Source of the DNA: Geodermatophilus bullaregiensis
GTDB taxonomy: Bacteria; Actinomycetota; Actinomycetes; Mycobacteriales; Geodermatophilaceae
NCBI RefSeq assembly: GCF_016907675.1
Contig: NZ_JAFBCJ010000001.1
Span: 1,860,001-1,924,000 of the forward strand
DNA length: 64,000 nt
Reading direction: 5' to 3'
Part shown: positions 49,802-59,381 of the stretch, in pieces
Numbering within the stretch: the stretch's first letter is position 1
Layout: every line of letters starts with the position of its first letter
The notes under the pieces: model-generated
Databases searched by the model: none
Told to the model about the DNA's origin: nothing
Seen by the model: the letters and a program-made list of their open reading frames with translations, nothing else
Made by a program: the position numbers and the translations under genes

Positions 49802-50241
49802 TGGGCCACCTGCTTGATCTGGAAGGTCTGGGGCTGCTGAGCGGCGTGCGGGTGCTCCGGCCCCGCGTACACCTTCAGCTTCTTGAGCATCTGCCGACCG
49901 AGGCTGTTGTGCGGCAGCATGCCCTTGACGGCGCGCTCCACGACCCGGTCGGGGTGGGTGCGCAGCTGGTCGCCCACGTTGATCGCGCGCAGGCCGCCCG
50001 GGTAGCCGGAGTGCCGGTAGGCGGTCTTCTGGTCCCGCTTGGAGCCGGTGAGGGCGATCTTGCCGGCGTTGACGACGACCACGAAGTCGCCGACGTCCAC
50101 GTGCGGCGCGAACTGGGGCTTGTGCTTGCCGCGCAGCAGGGTCGCGACCTGGCTGGCGAGTCGACCGAGCACCACGTCGGTGGCGTCGATGACGTGCCAC
50201 GCCCGGGCGATCTCGCCGGGCTTGGGTGAGTACGTGCGCAC
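49798..50241 (-). CDS. rplM: 50S ribosomal protein L13
   Basis: A 147-residue L13, the normal length from GTG 50241 ([22 protein letters not shown]). It contains [37 protein letters not shown] and [21 protein letters not shown]. The longer reading to 50316 is spacer. Operon rplM-rpsI-glmM. Confidence 0.97.
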   Translation of the reverse strand: MRTYSPKPGEIARAWHVIDATDVVLGRLASQVATLLRGKHKPQFAPHVDVGDFVVVVNAGKIALTGSKRDQKTAYRHSGYPGGLRAINVGDQLRTHPDRVVERAVKGMLPHNSLGRQMLKKLKVYAGPEHPHAAQQPQTFQIKQVAQ

Positions 50242-50427
50242 GGCGCTCGTGTCCTCCGTCGTCGTCGGGGCGGCTGGTGGGATCGCCTCACCGAGCACGG
50301 GAGACGCCGACGGCACGCGCGCACCAGCCGGCGGCCGCGCACCAGCCGACGACGATACCAGCCGGTCAGCGGGGCCCGGCCGGCCGCTCGACCGTCGCCG
50401 GCGGCGGGCCCGGGGCGTCGGGGCGGG

Positions 50428-50928
50428 TCACGCCCCCGGCGGGGCGTCCACCCGGTGGAGCAGGCCGGTGGTGACGTCGTAGACGGTCCCGCAGATGTCC
50501 TTGGAGAGCAGGAACGGGCTCTCCCGCAGCAGCCGGATCGACTCGCGGACGTCGTCGTCGGCGTCGGTGAAGGCCCGCGCCGGCCACGGCGGGCGGACCC
50601 CGGTGGCCTGCTCGACGAGGTCGGCGAAGGCGGCGTCGTCGGTCTTCTGCAGCCCGCAGTCGGTGTGGTGCACCAGCACGATCTCGCGGGTGCCGAGCAG
50701 GTGCTGGGAGATGGTCAGCGACCGGATGGTGTCGTCGGTGACGACGCCCCCGGCGTTGCGGATGACGTGCGCGTCACCGACGGCCAGGCCCAGCAGCGGG
50801 AACAGCGGCATCCGCGAGTCCATGCAGGCGACGACGGCGACCTTCCGCGCCGGCGCCACGGGCAGCTCGCCCTGGAAGTCGCGGGCCCACTCCTCGTTGG
50901 CCGCCAGCATCCGCTCGTACTCGGGCAT
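50428..50928 (-). CDS. Beta-class carbonic anhydrase
   Basis: The 166-residue protein has the zinc ligands and dyad of beta-carbonic anhydrases: VVACMDSRMPLFPLLGLAVGDAHVIRNAGGV (Cys, Asp-Arg) and VLVHHTDCGLQ (His-x2-Cys). It interconverts CO2 and bicarbonate. The compact form resembles the mycobacterial Rv1284 group. ATG 50928 has GGAGGAG upstream. Divergent from moeA. Confidence 0.93.
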   Translation of the reverse strand: MPEYERMLAANEEWARDFQGELPVAPARKVAVVACMDSRMPLFPLLGLAVGDAHVIRNAGGVVTDDTIRSLTISQHLLGTREIVLVHHTDCGLQKTDDAAFADLVEQATGVRPPWPARAFTDADDDVRESIRLLRESPFLLSKDICGTVYDVTTGLLHRVDAPPGA

Positions 50929-51017
50929 GTGCGCTCTCCTCCGGGTCCGTGTCGGGCACGACCAGCCAACCACCTGCCCCGGGCGCCGCCCGGAGGGCCA
51001 TCGGCCAGGATGGCCGG

Positions 51018-52220
51018 GTGCGCACGGTCGAGGAACACCAGGCGGTGGTGGCCGCCCTGCTCGCGCCCCTCGGCGAGGAGGAGGTGCCCCTGGCCGCCGC
51101 GCACGGCCGCGTCCTGGCGCGGGACGTCCCGGCGGGCGTGCCGCTGCCGGGCTTCGACAACTCCGCGATGGACGGCTACGCCGCCCGCTGGGCCGAGGTC
51201 GGGTCCGCCGGCGAGCACCCGGTGCGGCTGCCGGTCGCCGACGACGTCCCCGCGGGGCGCACCGACGTCGTCCCGCTGGCACCGGGCACCGTCCAGCGGA
51301 TCATGACCGGTGCGCTGCTGCCGCCGGGCACCGACGTGGTCGTCCCGGTGGAGCTCACCGACGCCGCCACCGACGTGGTCGAGATCCGCGGTGCCCCTCC
51401 CGCCGGCACCCACCTGCGCCACGCCGGGGAGGACATCACCGCCGGCACGGTCGCCCTCGAGGCCGGCACGCCGCTGGGCGCCGCCCAGCTCGGCCTGGCC
51501 GCCGCCGTCGGGGCCCGGACGCTGCCCGTCCGCCGCCGCCCGCGGGTGCTGGTGCTCTCCACGGGCAGCGAGCTGGTCGAACCCGGGGAGCCGCTGCTGC
51601 CCGGTCAGGTGTACGAGTCCAACTCGCTGCTGCTGTGCGCCGCCGTCGAGGACGCCGGCGGCACCGCCCGGCGGCTGCACTTCGTGCCCGACGACGTCGA
51701 CCAGTTCCTGTCCACCGTGCGCGCCGAGCTGGCCGGGGCCGACCTGCTCGTGACCAGCGGCGGCGTCAGCGCCGGCGCCTACGAGGTGGTCAAGGACGCC
51801 TTCCGCACGCTCGGCACCGTCGAGTTCGGCAAGGTGGCCATGCAGCCCGGCGGCCCCCAGGGGGCCGGCACCGTGGACGGTGTCCCGGTGGTCACCCTCC
51901 CCGGCAACCCGGTGAGCTCGTTCGTGTCCTTCGAGGTCTTCGTCCGGCCGGCGCTGCGGCGGGCCCTCGGCCACGCCGCGCCCGACCGGCTGCGGGCGCC
52001 GGCCACCCTGACCGCACCGCTGCGGTCCCCCGCCGGCCGGCGCCAGTACCTGCGCGGCCGCTACGACGCGGGGCAGGTGTCCCAGGTCGGCGGCCCCGGC
52101 TCGCACCTGGTCGCCCACCTGGCGCGCGCCAACTGCCTGGTCGTCGTACCCGAGGACGTCACCGAGCTGCCCGCGGGCGCCCGGGTGGACGTCGTCCTGA
52201 TCGAAGGAGCGCTGCAGTGA
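51018..52220 (+). CDS. moeA: Molybdopterin molybdenumtransferase MoeA
   Basis: MoeA inserts molybdate into molybdopterin. The 400-residue protein has the family layout: EVPLAAAHGRVLARDV, PGFDNSAMDGYA, IMTGALLPPGTDVVVPVE, the MoCF domain VLSTGSELVEPGEPL and LVTSGGVSAGAYEVVKD, and TLPGNPVSSFVSFEVFVRPAL. GTG 51018 is close behind a CAGGAT -10-like hexamer. First gene of moeA-moaC-moaB, each coupled by 4-bp overlaps. Confidence 0.95.
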   Translation: MRTVEEHQAVVAALLAPLGEEEVPLAAAHGRVLARDVPAGVPLPGFDNSAMDGYAARWAEVGSAGEHPVRLPVADDVPAGRTDVVPLAPGTVQRIMTGALLPPGTDVVVPVELTDAATDVVEIRGAPPAGTHLRHAGEDITAGTVALEAGTPLGAAQLGLAAAVGARTLPVRRRPRVLVLSTGSELVEPGEPLLPGQVYESNSLLLCAAVEDAGGTARRLHFVPDDVDQFLSTVRAELAGADLLVTSGGVSAGAYEVVKDAFRTLGTVEFGKVAMQPGGPQGAGTVDGVPVVTLPGNPVSSFVSFEVFVRPALRRALGHAAPDRLRAPATLTAPLRSPAGRRQYLRGRYDAGQVSQVGGPGSHLVAHLARANCLVVVPEDVTELPAGARVDVVLIEGALQ

Positions 52221-52693
52221 CCTCCCAACCGCGGCTCACGCACGTCGACGCGGCCGGCGCCGCCCGGATGGTCGACGTCTCCGCCAAGCCCGTCACCGCC
52301 CGGGAGGCCACCGCCGCCGGGCGGGTGCTGGTCAGCCCCGAGGTGGTCGCCCTGCTGCGCGGGCAGGGGGTGCCCAAGGGGGACGCCGTCGCCGTCGCCC
52401 GGATCGCGGGGATCGCCGGGGCCAAGCGGACGCCGGACCTCGTGCCGCTGTGCCACCCGATCGCGCTGCACGGCGTCACCGTGGACGTGACGGTGGCCGA
52501 CGACGCCGTCGAGATCACCGCGACCGCGCGCACCGCGGACCGCACGGGCGTGGAGATGGAGGCGCTGACCTCGGTCGCCGTCGCGGGCCTGACGGTGATC
52601 GACATGGTCAAGGCCGTCGACCCGCGGGCGTCGATCACCGACGTCCGGCTGCTGGCGAAGTCCGGCGGCAAGAGCGGCGAGTGGCGGAGGTGA
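52217..52693 (+). CDS. moaC: Cyclic pyranopterin monophosphate synthase MoaC
   Basis: A 158-residue MoaC: RLTHVDAAGAARMVDVSAKPVTAREATA, KRTPDLVPLCHPIALHGV and GVEMEALTSVAVAGLTVIDMVKAVD with the catalytic Lys and Asp. It completes cyclisation after MoaA in molybdenum-cofactor synthesis. GTG 52217 overlaps the moeA stop. No moaA, moaD or moaE is in this window. Confidence 0.96.
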   Translation: MTSQPRLTHVDAAGAARMVDVSAKPVTAREATAAGRVLVSPEVVALLRGQGVPKGDAVAVARIAGIAGAKRTPDLVPLCHPIALHGVTVDVTVADDAVEITATARTADRTGVEMEALTSVAVAGLTVIDMVKAVDPRASITDVRLLAKSGGKSGEWRR

Positions 52694-53184
52694 GCGAGCT
52701 CCCGCCCGGCGCACGGGCCGTCGTCGTCACCGCGTCCAACCGCGCCTCGGCCGGGGTCTACGAGGACCGCAGCGGTCAGGCGCTCGCCGACGGGCTGCGG
52801 TCGCTCGGCTTCGAGGTCGAGGGGCCGCACGTGCGCCCGGACGACGTCGACGCGCTGGTCGCCGTCCTGCGGGACGCCGTGGCCTCCGGCGCCGACGTCG
52901 TCCTCACCACCGGCGGCACCGGCCTGTCCCCCACCGACGTCACGCCCGAGGCCACCCGGGCCGTGCTGGAGCGGGAGGCGCCCGGGCTGGCCGACGCCGT
53001 CCGCCGGTACGGGGAGGGCACGGTGCCGACGTCGGTGCTGTCCCGGGGCATCGCCGGGACCGCCGGGCGGACGCTGGTCGTCAACCTGCCCGGCTCCACC
53101 GGCGGCGTGCGGGACGGGCTCGCGGTCCTCGGCCCGCTGCTGCCGCACGTGGTGAGCCAGCTCCGCGGCGGCGACCACCCCTGA
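52690..53184 (+). CDS. moaB: Molybdenum cofactor biosynthesis protein MoaB/Mog
   Basis: A 164-residue MoCF-fold protein: ARAVVVTASNRASAGVYEDRSG, DVVLTTGGTGLSPTDVTPEAT, and GRTLVVNLPGSTGGVRDGLAVL. It adenylylates molybdopterin before MoeA acts. GTG 52690 overlaps the moaC stop by 4 bp (GTG 52681 also possible). The end of the gene is the left arm of a long hairpin. Confidence 0.93.
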   Translation: MSELPPGARAVVVTASNRASAGVYEDRSGQALADGLRSLGFEVEGPHVRPDDVDALVAVLRDAVASGADVVLTTGGTGLSPTDVTPEATRAVLEREAPGLADAVRRYGEGTVPTSVLSRGIAGTAGRTLVVNLPGSTGGVRDGLAVLGPLLPHVVSQLRGGDHP

Positions 53185-53251
53185 CCAGGCACAGGGAGCT
53201 CTGCGCACGCATCCCGGGCCCGGACGTGCGTAGAGCTCCCTATGCCTGGTC
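53183..53251. terminator. Long bidirectional hairpin spanning two stop codons
   Basis: Left arm 53183-53209 (GACCAGGCACAGGGAGCTCT...) and right arm 53225-53251 pair over 27 positions with one mismatch and one G-T pair. The moaB TGA lies at the left arm's outer edge and the fdhD TAG (53240-53242) lies inside the right arm, so one structure ends both convergent transcripts. Confidence 0.8.
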
Positions 53252-54076
53252 GTCCAGGACGATGCGGTCCGGGCGGGTGTAGACGTTGCAGCCGTCGCCG
53301 CGGAGGAAGCCGACCAGGGTGATGCCGGCGTCGGCGGCCAGCTCCACGGCCAGCGACGAGGGCGCCGACACCGCGGCCAGCACCGGGATGCCGGCCATCG
53401 CGGCCTTCTGGGTCAGCTCGAAGCTCGCGCGGCCGCTCACCATGAGCACGTGCCCGGTCAGCGGGACCCGCCCCTCGCGCACCGCGTCGCCGATCACCTT
53501 GTCGACGGCGTTGTGCCGGCCGACGTCCTCGCGCAGCACCACCAGCTCGCCGTCGGCGGTGAACAGGCCCGCGGCGTGCAGCCCGCCGGTGCGCTCGAAC
53601 ACCTCCTGGGCGGCGCGCAGCCGGTCCGGCATCGCCAGCAGCGCCGCGAGCTCCAGCCGGGTGGCGTCGGCGGCGACGTCGTGCCGCGTGCGCGTGCGGA
53701 TCGCGTCGATGCTGGCCTTGCCGCACACCCCGCACGAGCTGGAGGTCAGGAAGTTGCGGTCCAGCGCGGTGTCGGGCGGCTGCACGCCGGGCGCCAGGTC
53801 GACGTCGACGACGTTGTAGGTGTTGCGTCCCTCGGCGTCGACGGAGTTGCAGTACCGCAGCCCGGCGACGTCCTCGACGCCCGCGATGACGCCCTCGGTG
53901 GCCAGGAAGCCGTGCACGAGGTCGAAGTCCGCGCCCGGGGTGCGCATGGTGACCGCCAGCGGCGTGCCGGCCAGGCGGATCTCCAGGGGCTCCTCGGCGG
54001 CCACCGTGTCCGGTCGGGTGGTGTGCACGGGACCCCGGATGCGGAGGACCGGGGTGCGGCTGGTGACTCGTCCCAC
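53240..54076 (-). CDS. fdhD: Formate dehydrogenase accessory sulfurtransferase FdhD
   Basis: FdhD passes sulfur to the molybdenum cofactor of formate dehydrogenases. The 278-residue protein has [21 protein letters not shown], the CxxC-bearing [14 protein letters not shown] near residue 120, and [48 protein letters not shown]. It is adjacent to other Moco genes, suggesting a molybdenum formate dehydrogenase elsewhere in the genome. Confidence 0.96.
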   Translation of the reverse strand: MGRVTSRTPVLRIRGPVHTTRPDTVAAEEPLEIRLAGTPLAVTMRTPGADFDLVHGFLATEGVIAGVEDVAGLRYCNSVDAEGRNTYNVVDVDLAPGVQPPDTALDRNFLTSSSCGVCGKASIDAIRTRTRHDVAADATRLELAALLAMPDRLRAAQEVFERTGGLHAAGLFTADGELVVLREDVGRHNAVDKVIGDAVREGRVPLTGHVLMVSGRASFELTQKAAMAGIPVLAAVSAPSSLAVELAADAGITLVGFLRGDGCNVYTRPDRIVLDDQA

Positions 54077-54117
54077 GAGGGGCGACGGTACCCACGCCCG
54101 GCCCCTACGGTCCTCCT

Positions 54118-54723
54118 GTGACCCGGCCGCCGGACCCGCTCCCGCCCTACGCGGCGGTGGTGCTCGCCGGTGGGCGCGCGGCCCGGCTCGGCGGGCGGGC
54201 CAAGCCGCAGCTCGAGGTGGGCGGCCGCACGATGCTCGCCGCCGCGCTGGCCGCGGTCGCCGACGCGTCGCCCCGGGTGGTCGTGGGCCCGCCCCAGCCG
54301 GTGCCCGGCGGCGTGCTCGTCGTGCGCGAGGAGCCGCCCGGCGGCGGGCCGGTCACCGCCCTGCGCGCCGGGCTGGCCGCCGTCGACACCGACGTGGTCG
54401 CCGTCCTCGCCGGCGACCTGCCCTTCGTGCCGCCGCGGCTGGTCCGCGAGCTGCGCGAGCGGCTCAGCGGCGACGGCGTGCTCGTCGTCGACGACTCCGG
54501 CCGCGACCAGCTGCTGCTCGGGGTCTGGCGCACCGGGGCGCTGCGGACGGCGCTCGGTGACGCCGGTGGCCCCACCTCGGTGCGCCGGCTCGTCGCGCCG
54601 CTGTCGGTGACCCGGTACCGCCCGGCCCGCGAGCCGGGGCGGCCGGCACCGTGGACCGACTGCGACACCCCGGCCGACCTCGCCCGCGCCCGGGCCGCCG
54701 CGGAGGAGCGCCACCGGGGGTGA
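54118..54723 (+). CDS. mobA: Molybdenum cofactor guanylyltransferase MobA
   Basis: A 201-residue nucleotidyltransferase: [30 protein letters not shown] (LAGGxSxRxGxxK variant), [14 protein letters not shown] and [14 protein letters not shown]. It attaches GMP to the cofactor. GTG 54118 follows a TACGGT -10 hexamer (54106-54111) by 6 bp, a leaderless layout. Divergent from fdhD. Confidence 0.9.
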   Translation: MTRPPDPLPPYAAVVLAGGRAARLGGRAKPQLEVGGRTMLAAALAAVADASPRVVVGPPQPVPGGVLVVREEPPGGGPVTALRAGLAAVDTDVVAVLAGDLPFVPPRLVRELRERLSGDGVLVVDDSGRDQLLLGVWRTGALRTALGDAGGPTSVRRLVAPLSVTRYRPAREPGRPAPWTDCDTPADLARARAAAEERHRG

Positions 54724-54752
54724 CCGGACCGGTCCCCGGGTAGGCAGCCGCC

Positions 54753-55415
54753 ATGCGCGTCGCCATCGCCGGTGCCCACGGACAGATCGCCCGCCGCCTC
54801 GGCCGACTGCTGGCCGGGCGCGGCGACACCGTCCTCGGCATCGTCCGCAACCCCGAGCACGCCGCCGACCTCGAGTCCGACGGCGTGAGGCCCGTGGTGC
54901 TCGACCTGGAGTCCGCGTCCGTCGACGAGGTGGCCGAGGCCGTCCGCGGGTCCGACGCGGTCGTCTTCTCCGCCGGCGCGGGGCCGAACAGCGGGGCGGA
55001 GCGCAAGCACACCGTCGACCGCGGCGCCGCGGTGCTGCTCGCCGACGCCGCCGAGCGCGCCGGCGTCCGCCCCTACCTGCTGGTGTCCTCGATGGGCGTG
55101 GAGCAGGCCCGCCAGGGGACGCCGAAGGGCATGGACCCGGTGTTCGCCGTGTACCTGCAGGCCAAGCTGGCCGCGGAGGACCGGATCCTGCCGCGGACCG
55201 CGCTGGACACGGTGATCGTCCGGCCCGGGCGGCTGACCGACGAGCCCGGCACCGGCCGGGTCACCCTGGCGCACGGCGTCGAGTACGGCGAGGTCCCCCG
55301 GGACGACGTCGCCGCGGTCCTGCTGGCCCTGCTCGACGCCGGCAAGACGAACGAGGTGGTGGAGCTGGTCAGCGGGGACACCCCGATCGAGGCGGCGGTC
55401 GCGGCCCTGCCGTGA
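54753..55415 (+). CDS. NAD(P)-binding SDR family protein (YwnB/atypical SDR)
   Basis: The 220-residue protein begins MRVAIAGAHGQIARRLGRLLAGRGDTVLGIVRNPEHAADL with the Rossmann GxxGxxG pattern, then DAVVFSAGAGP, YLLVSSMGVEQARQG and TVIVRPGRLTDEPGTGRV. This is the NAD(P)H-binding atypical SDR type. Substrate unknown; not obviously linked to molybdenum metabolism. Convergent with truA, 1 bp between the two stops. Confidence 0.88.
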   Translation: MRVAIAGAHGQIARRLGRLLAGRGDTVLGIVRNPEHAADLESDGVRPVVLDLESASVDEVAEAVRGSDAVVFSAGAGPNSGAERKHTVDRGAAVLLADAAERAGVRPYLLVSSMGVEQARQGTPKGMDPVFAVYLQAKLAAEDRILPRTALDTVIVRPGRLTDEPGTGRVTLAHGVEYGEVPRDDVAAVLLALLDAGKTNEVVELVSGDTPIEAAVAALP

Positions 55416-55416
55416 G

Positions 55417-56334
55417 TCAGGCCCGCCGCGCGCGGGTGACTCGCGCGCGGGCGGCGAGGTCGGCGTCGGCCGGGTAGTCGACCCGCACCAGCGTGAGCCC
55501 GCCCGCGGGGGCGACGCCGACCTCGTTCGCCCGCTCCCGGCGGCACAGCAGGCCGGCCGGCCACTCCGGTGGCCGGCGGCCCTCCCCCACCGCGAGCAGC
55601 GCGCCCACGAGGCTGCGGACCATCGAGTGGCAGAAGGCGTCGGCCGACGCCGAGACGGTCACCAGGTCCTCCTCGCGGGCCACGCCGAGCGCCAGCAGCG
55701 TCCGGATCGTGGTCGCGCCCTCCCGGCGGCGGCAGAAGGCGGCGAAGTCGTGCTCACCGAGCAGCAGCCCAGCCGCGCGGTCCATCGCCGCGGCGTCCAG
55801 GCGTCGCGGCCAGCCGACGGTGTCGGCCCGGCGCAGCGGTGACGGCCCGCCGTCGGCGTCGGTGAGGCGGTAGACGTAGTGGCGGGCCAGCGCGGCGAAG
55901 CGGGCGTCGAAGTCCGGCGGCGCCTCGTCCACGGCCGGGACGGCGACGTCGGGCGGCAGGACACCGCGCAGCCGGCGCACCAGCCGCCCCTGCTGCTCCT
56001 CCCATGCCTCGCGCGGGACGTCAGCGTGCGCGACCTGTCCGGTGGCGTGCACGCCGGCATCGGTGCGCCCGGCGACGGTCAGGTCGACCGGGCACCGCAG
56101 CACCCTGGCCAGGGCGGCCTCGAGCTCACCCTGGACGGTGCGCCGCCCGGGCTGGCGGGCCCAGCCGGACAGCGCCGTCCCGTCGTAGGCGACCCGCAGC
56201 CGGAGACGGACGAGCCCGCCCCCGGGACCGGGAGCGGGCTCGTCGTCGTGCGTGGTGGTGGTCAGCGACCGCTCACCGGGGGTCGGGCGCGGACTCGCCG
56301 CCGGGGGCGTGGGTGCCCGCGGTCGCGGCGTCAC
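55417..56334 (-). CDS. truA: tRNA pseudouridine(38-40) synthase TruA
   Basis: TruA modifies U38-U40 in the anticodon arm. The protein has [33 protein letters not shown], the catalytic Asp in [33 protein letters not shown] and [19 protein letters not shown]. Homology begins only at [10 protein letters not shown] near 56210. The only in-frame ATG/GTG upstream is GTG 56334, which overlaps the preceding gene by 62 bp and adds about 40 unconserved residues; a non-standard CTG near 56266 is an alternative. The core enzyme call is firm, the start is not. Confidence 0.85.
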   Translation of the reverse strand: MTPRPRAPTPPAASPRPTPGERSLTTTTHDDEPAPGPGGGLVRLRLRVAYDGTALSGWARQPGRRTVQGELEAALARVLRCPVDLTVAGRTDAGVHATGQVAHADVPREAWEEQQGRLVRRLRGVLPPDVAVPAVDEAPPDFDARFAALARHYVYRLTDADGGPSPLRRADTVGWPRRLDAAAMDRAAGLLLGEHDFAAFCRRREGATTIRTLLALGVAREEDLVTVSASADAFCHSMVRSLVGALLAVGEGRRPPEWPAGLLCRRERANEVGVAPAGGLTLVRVDYPADADLAARARVTRARRA

Positions 56335-56653
56335 CCATCTCGGCGGCCTCGATCTCGGCGGCCGCGGCGGCGGCGACGTCCGGCGACAGCGCCGGGTCGT
56401 CGACCACGGCGGTGTTCTCCGCGCGCGGCTCCGGGGTGACGTCGCCGTCGTCGAGGCGGTCGCCGTCGGGGTTGAAGACGTCGGTGACGACCTGCTGGGC
56501 CTCGTCGGTGACGCTGCCGTCGGTCACGGCCGGGGAGGTGTCCCCGCCGGGTCCGGTGGTCTCGCCGTCGAAGGTCGCCCCCTGGTCACCGCCGCTGGCG
56601 GGGACCCCGACCGCGCCGGCGTTGCCGCCCTCGCCCGGCTGGCGGTCGGTCAC
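56273..56653 (-). CDS. Acidic, low-complexity hypothetical protein
   Basis: The 126-residue protein ([15 protein letters not shown] ... GGESAPDPR) is rich in Asp, Gly, Ala, Thr and Val, has no hydrophobic helix and no family I recognise; it is probably disordered. GTG 56653 overlaps the rplQ stop by 4 bp, a spacing seen for real genes throughout this window, and its frame lies in the rplQ-truA operon. It resembles a continuation of the low-complexity rplQ tail. Confidence 0.55.
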   Translation of the reverse strand: MTDRQPGEGGNAGAVGVPASGGDQGATFDGETTGPGGDTSPAVTDGSVTDEAQQVVTDVFNPDGDRLDDGDVTPEPRAENTAVVDDPALSPDVAAAAAAEIEAAEMGDAATAGTHAPGGESAPDPR

Positions 56654-57330
56654 CGGGCGCCGCCGGTGTCCGTGACGTCGCCCGGGGACCCGGCGTCGGT
56701 CGGGGACCCGGCGTCGGTCGGGGACTCGGCGTCGGTCGCCACGGCCTCGTCGGCGGCGGCCTCGTCGGCGGCGGCGGCGTCCGCGGCGGTGGCCTCGTCG
56801 ACGTCCTCGTCGACGGCGACGGGGGCGGTCTCCGCGGCGGGGGTGTCGTCGGTGCCGGCGGCCTCGACCGCGTCGGCGGTGACCTCACCGGCGGCGGAGG
56901 CGGCTCCGGCGCCCGCGGCGAAGCGGGTGCCCCGGGCGCGCTCGGCCTCGCCGACGGCCTCCTGGGCCACGGTCGTGCCCTCGACCAGCTCGATGACCGC
57001 CATCGGGGCGTTGTCGCCCTTGCGGGGACCCACCTTGGTGATGCGGGTGTAGCCGCCCGGGCGGTTCTCGTAGCGCGGACCGATCTCGGCGAACAGGTGG
57101 TGGACGACGTCCTTGTCGCGGATGACCGTCATCACCTGGCGCCGGGCGTGCAGGTCGCCCCGCTTGGCGAAGGTGACCAGCTTCTCGGCGTACGGGCGCA
57201 GCCGCTTCGCCTTGGTCTCGGTGGTGGTGATCCGCCCGTGCTCGAACAGCGACGTGGCCAGGTTGGCCAGCATCAGCCGCTCGTGCGACGGGGAACCGCC
57301 GAGACGGGGGCCCTTGGTGGGGGTGGGCAT
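56650..57330 (-). CDS. rplQ: 50S ribosomal protein L17 with long acidic tail
   Basis: Residues 1-120 are normal L17 ([68 protein letters not shown]). The remaining 105 residues are an Ala/Glu/Asp/Thr-rich, probably disordered extension with SPTDAG repeats. L17 is about 120 residues in most bacteria; actinobacteria carry tails but this one is long. It is the downstream partner of rpoA. Confidence 0.95.
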   Translation of the reverse strand: MPTPTKGPRLGGSPSHERLMLANLATSLFEHGRITTTETKAKRLRPYAEKLVTFAKRGDLHARRQVMTVIRDKDVVHHLFAEIGPRYENRPGGYTRITKVGPRKGDNAPMAVIELVEGTTVAQEAVGEAERARGTRFAAGAGAASAAGEVTADAVEAAGTDDTPAAETAPVAVDEDVDEATAADAAAADEAAADEAVATDAESPTDAGSPTDAGSPGDVTDTGGAR

Positions 57331-57440
57331 GTCGGTCCTTCCTCACGCGGCCGGGCGGGCGGGTGCCGGCTGCATCCAGGTGGTGCGTCGTCGCTGATCG
57401 GTGTGGCGGGCGGGGCCAGTGTGCGCGGCTCCGCAGCCGG

Positions 57441-57499
57441 GCCGGGCGGCGGGTCGCCCCGCCGCCCGGCCCGGCCCCGCTGCGGTGGGGGCAGCGGGG
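57441..57499. repeat. Hairpin elements at the rpoA 3' end (family member plus second stem)
   Basis: CCCCGCTGC (57475-57483) and GCAGCGGGG (57491-57499) pair around GGTGGGG, giving the family's GTGGGGGCAG-GGTCCCT end but without most of the core. A second stem GCCGGGCGGCG / CGCCGCCCGGC lies beside it (57441-57470). The inner end is 5 bp from the rpoA stop. rpoA and rplQ may therefore be separated by a terminator. Confidence 0.65.
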
Positions 57500-57504
57500 T
57501 CCCT

Positions 57505-58581
57505 CTAGAGCTGCTCGGTCTCCTGGAAGGAGCCGTCGTCGTACTGCACCTGGCCGTACTCGGTGCCGTACTCGGTGGCGCCGTGGTAGGCGTCGGTCTC
57601 GTAGCCCTCGTCGTAGCTCTCGACCGAGGTCGGGATGAACCCGGGCGGGCTGTCCTTGAGCGCCAGGCCCATGGCCGCCAGCTTCATCTTGACCTCGTCG
57701 ATCGACTTGGCCCCGAAGTTGCGGATGTCGAGCAGGTCGGCCTCCGAGCGGGTGACCAGCTCGCCGACGGTGTGCACGCCCTCGCGCTTGAGGCAGTTGT
57801 AGGACCGGACGGTGAGGTCCATGTCCTCGATCGGCATCGAGAAGTTCGCGATGTCGGCGGCCTCGGCCGGGCTGGGGCCGACCTCGATGCCCTCGGCGTC
57901 CACGTTCAGCTCGCGCAGCAGGCCGAACAGCTCGACGAGGGTCGACCCGGCGCTGGCGATGGCGTCGCGCGGGACGATCGACGGCTTGGTCTCGACGTCG
58001 ACGACGAGACGGTCGAAGTCGGTGCGCTGCTCGACGCGGGTGGCCTCGACGGCGTAGGTGACCTTGAGGACCGGCGAGTAGATCGAGTCGACCGGGATGC
58101 GGCCGATCTCCTGACCGGGCTGCTTGTTCTGCGGCGCCGGCACGTAGCCGCGGCCCCGCTCGACGACCAGCTCGACCTCGAGGCGGCCCTTGCCGTTGAG
58201 GGTGGCGATGTGCAGGTCGGGGTTGTGCACCTCGACACCGGCCGGGGGCGCGATGTCGGCGGCGGTGACCTCACCGGGCCCCTGCTTGCGCAGGTACATG
58301 GTCACCGGCTCGTCGGAGTCGGAGCTGACCACGAGACCCTTGAGGTTCAGGATGATCTCGGTGACGTCCTCCTTGACCCCGGGCACGGTGGTGAACTCGT
58401 GCAGGGTCCCCTCGATGCGGATGCTGGTCACGGCAGCACCGGGGATCGAGGACAGGAGCGTCCGGCGCAGCGAGTTGCCGAGGGTGTAGCCGAAGCCGGG
58501 CTCCAGCGGCTCGATGACGAACCGCGAGCGCTGCTCGGTGATGGTCTCCTCGGTCAGCGTGGGGCGCTGTGCGATGAGCAT
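57505..58581 (-). CDS. rpoA: DNA-directed RNA polymerase alpha subunit
   Basis: The 358-residue alpha subunit has [43 protein letters not shown], alphaNTD, and an alphaCTD with [40 protein letters not shown]. After the alphaCTD comes an unusual 40-residue acidic, Tyr-rich tail ([22 protein letters not shown] end). The final ETEQL is shared with the mycobacterial protein. Confidence 0.97.
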   Translation of the reverse strand: MLIAQRPTLTEETITEQRSRFVIEPLEPGFGYTLGNSLRRTLLSSIPGAAVTSIRIEGTLHEFTTVPGVKEDVTEIILNLKGLVVSSDSDEPVTMYLRKQGPGEVTAADIAPPAGVEVHNPDLHIATLNGKGRLEVELVVERGRGYVPAPQNKQPGQEIGRIPVDSIYSPVLKVTYAVEATRVEQRTDFDRLVVDVETKPSIVPRDAIASAGSTLVELFGLLRELNVDAEGIEVGPSPAEAADIANFSMPIEDMDLTVRSYNCLKREGVHTVGELVTRSEADLLDIRNFGAKSIDEVKMKLAAMGLALKDSPPGFIPTSVESYDEGYETDAYHGATEYGTEYGQVQYDDGSFQETEQL

Positions 58582-58677
58582 GGTGGGTTCTCCTCAGGTT
58601 CCTCCGGCGACCGCCATATGACGCCGTGAGGGGGTGGTGCGGGCCCCGGCGGACATCCGTCCGCCCGCCGGAGCCGG

Positions 58678-58709
58678 CCTGGTGCAGGGACCGGGGTCCC
58701 TGCACCAGG
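58678..58709. terminator. Perfect hairpin between rpsD and rpoA
   Basis: CCTGGTGCAGGGA (58678-58690) and TCCCTGCACCAGG (58697-58709) form a perfect 13-bp stem with a 6-nt loop, 11 bp after the rpsD stop. It may end or attenuate the infA-rpsD transcript before rpoA. Confidence 0.75.
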
Positions 58710-58719
58710 CGGCGAGCCC

Positions 58720-59346
58720 CTACTTGGAGTAGAGCTCGACGATCAACTGCTCCTGGACCGGGGTGTCGATCACCTGGCGGGCCGGGACGCTGTGCACGAC
58801 GGCGCGCAGCTGGCCGCTGATGACCTCCAGCCACGGCGGCACGGGACGCTCGCCGGCGCGGGCCTGGGCGATCTCGAAGGGCACCATGCGGCGCGACTTC
58901 TCGGCCACCTCGACGATGTCGTTGGCGCTCACGCGGTAGGACGGGATGTCGACCTTGCGGCCGTTGACCCGGATGTGGCCGTGCTTGACCAGCTGGCGGG
59001 CCATGTCGCGGCTCTCGCCCCAGCCGGCCCGGTACACGACGTTGTCCAGCCGCGACTCGAGGATCTGCAGCAGGACCTCACCGGTCTTGCCGGTCTTGCG
59101 GTTGGCCTCCTCGTAGTAGCCGCGGAACTGCTTCTCGAGGACGCCGTAGATGCGGCGGGCCTTCTGCTTCTCGCGCAGCTGCAGGAGGTACTCGCTGTCC
59201 TTGCTGCGGCCCCGGCCGTGCTCGCCCGGCGGGTAGGGCCGGATCTCGATCGGGCACTTCGGGGACTCGCACTTGCTGCCCTTGAGGAACAGCTTCATCT
59301 TCTCGCGCCGGCACATGCGGCAGTCGGCTCCGGCGTAACGGGCCAC
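58720..59346 (-). CDS. rpsD: 30S ribosomal protein S4 (zinc-binding form)
   Basis: The 208-residue S4 has an S4 RNA-binding domain ([40 protein letters not shown]) and ends [12 protein letters not shown]. Its N-terminus has four cysteines ([20 protein letters not shown]), the zinc-containing C+ form; M. tuberculosis S4 has no such cysteines. S4 binds 16S rRNA and in other bacteria represses its own operon. Confidence 0.97.
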   Translation of the reverse strand: MARYAGADCRMCRREKMKLFLKGSKCESPKCPIEIRPYPPGEHGRGRSKDSEYLLQLREKQKARRIYGVLEKQFRGYYEEANRKTGKTGEVLLQILESRLDNVVYRAGWGESRDMARQLVKHGHIRVNGRKVDIPSYRVSANDIVEVAEKSRRMVPFEIAQARAGERPVPPWLEVISGQLRAVVHSVPARQVIDTPVQEQLIVELYSK

Positions 59347-59381
59347 GTCAGGTACTCCTCGTCAGTCTCGTCTGTGGCCGG

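Noticed and set aside
50929-51017. Moco riboswitch before moeA
   Set aside because: The 89-bp spacer is too short and lacks a recognisable motif; a leaderless start fits better.
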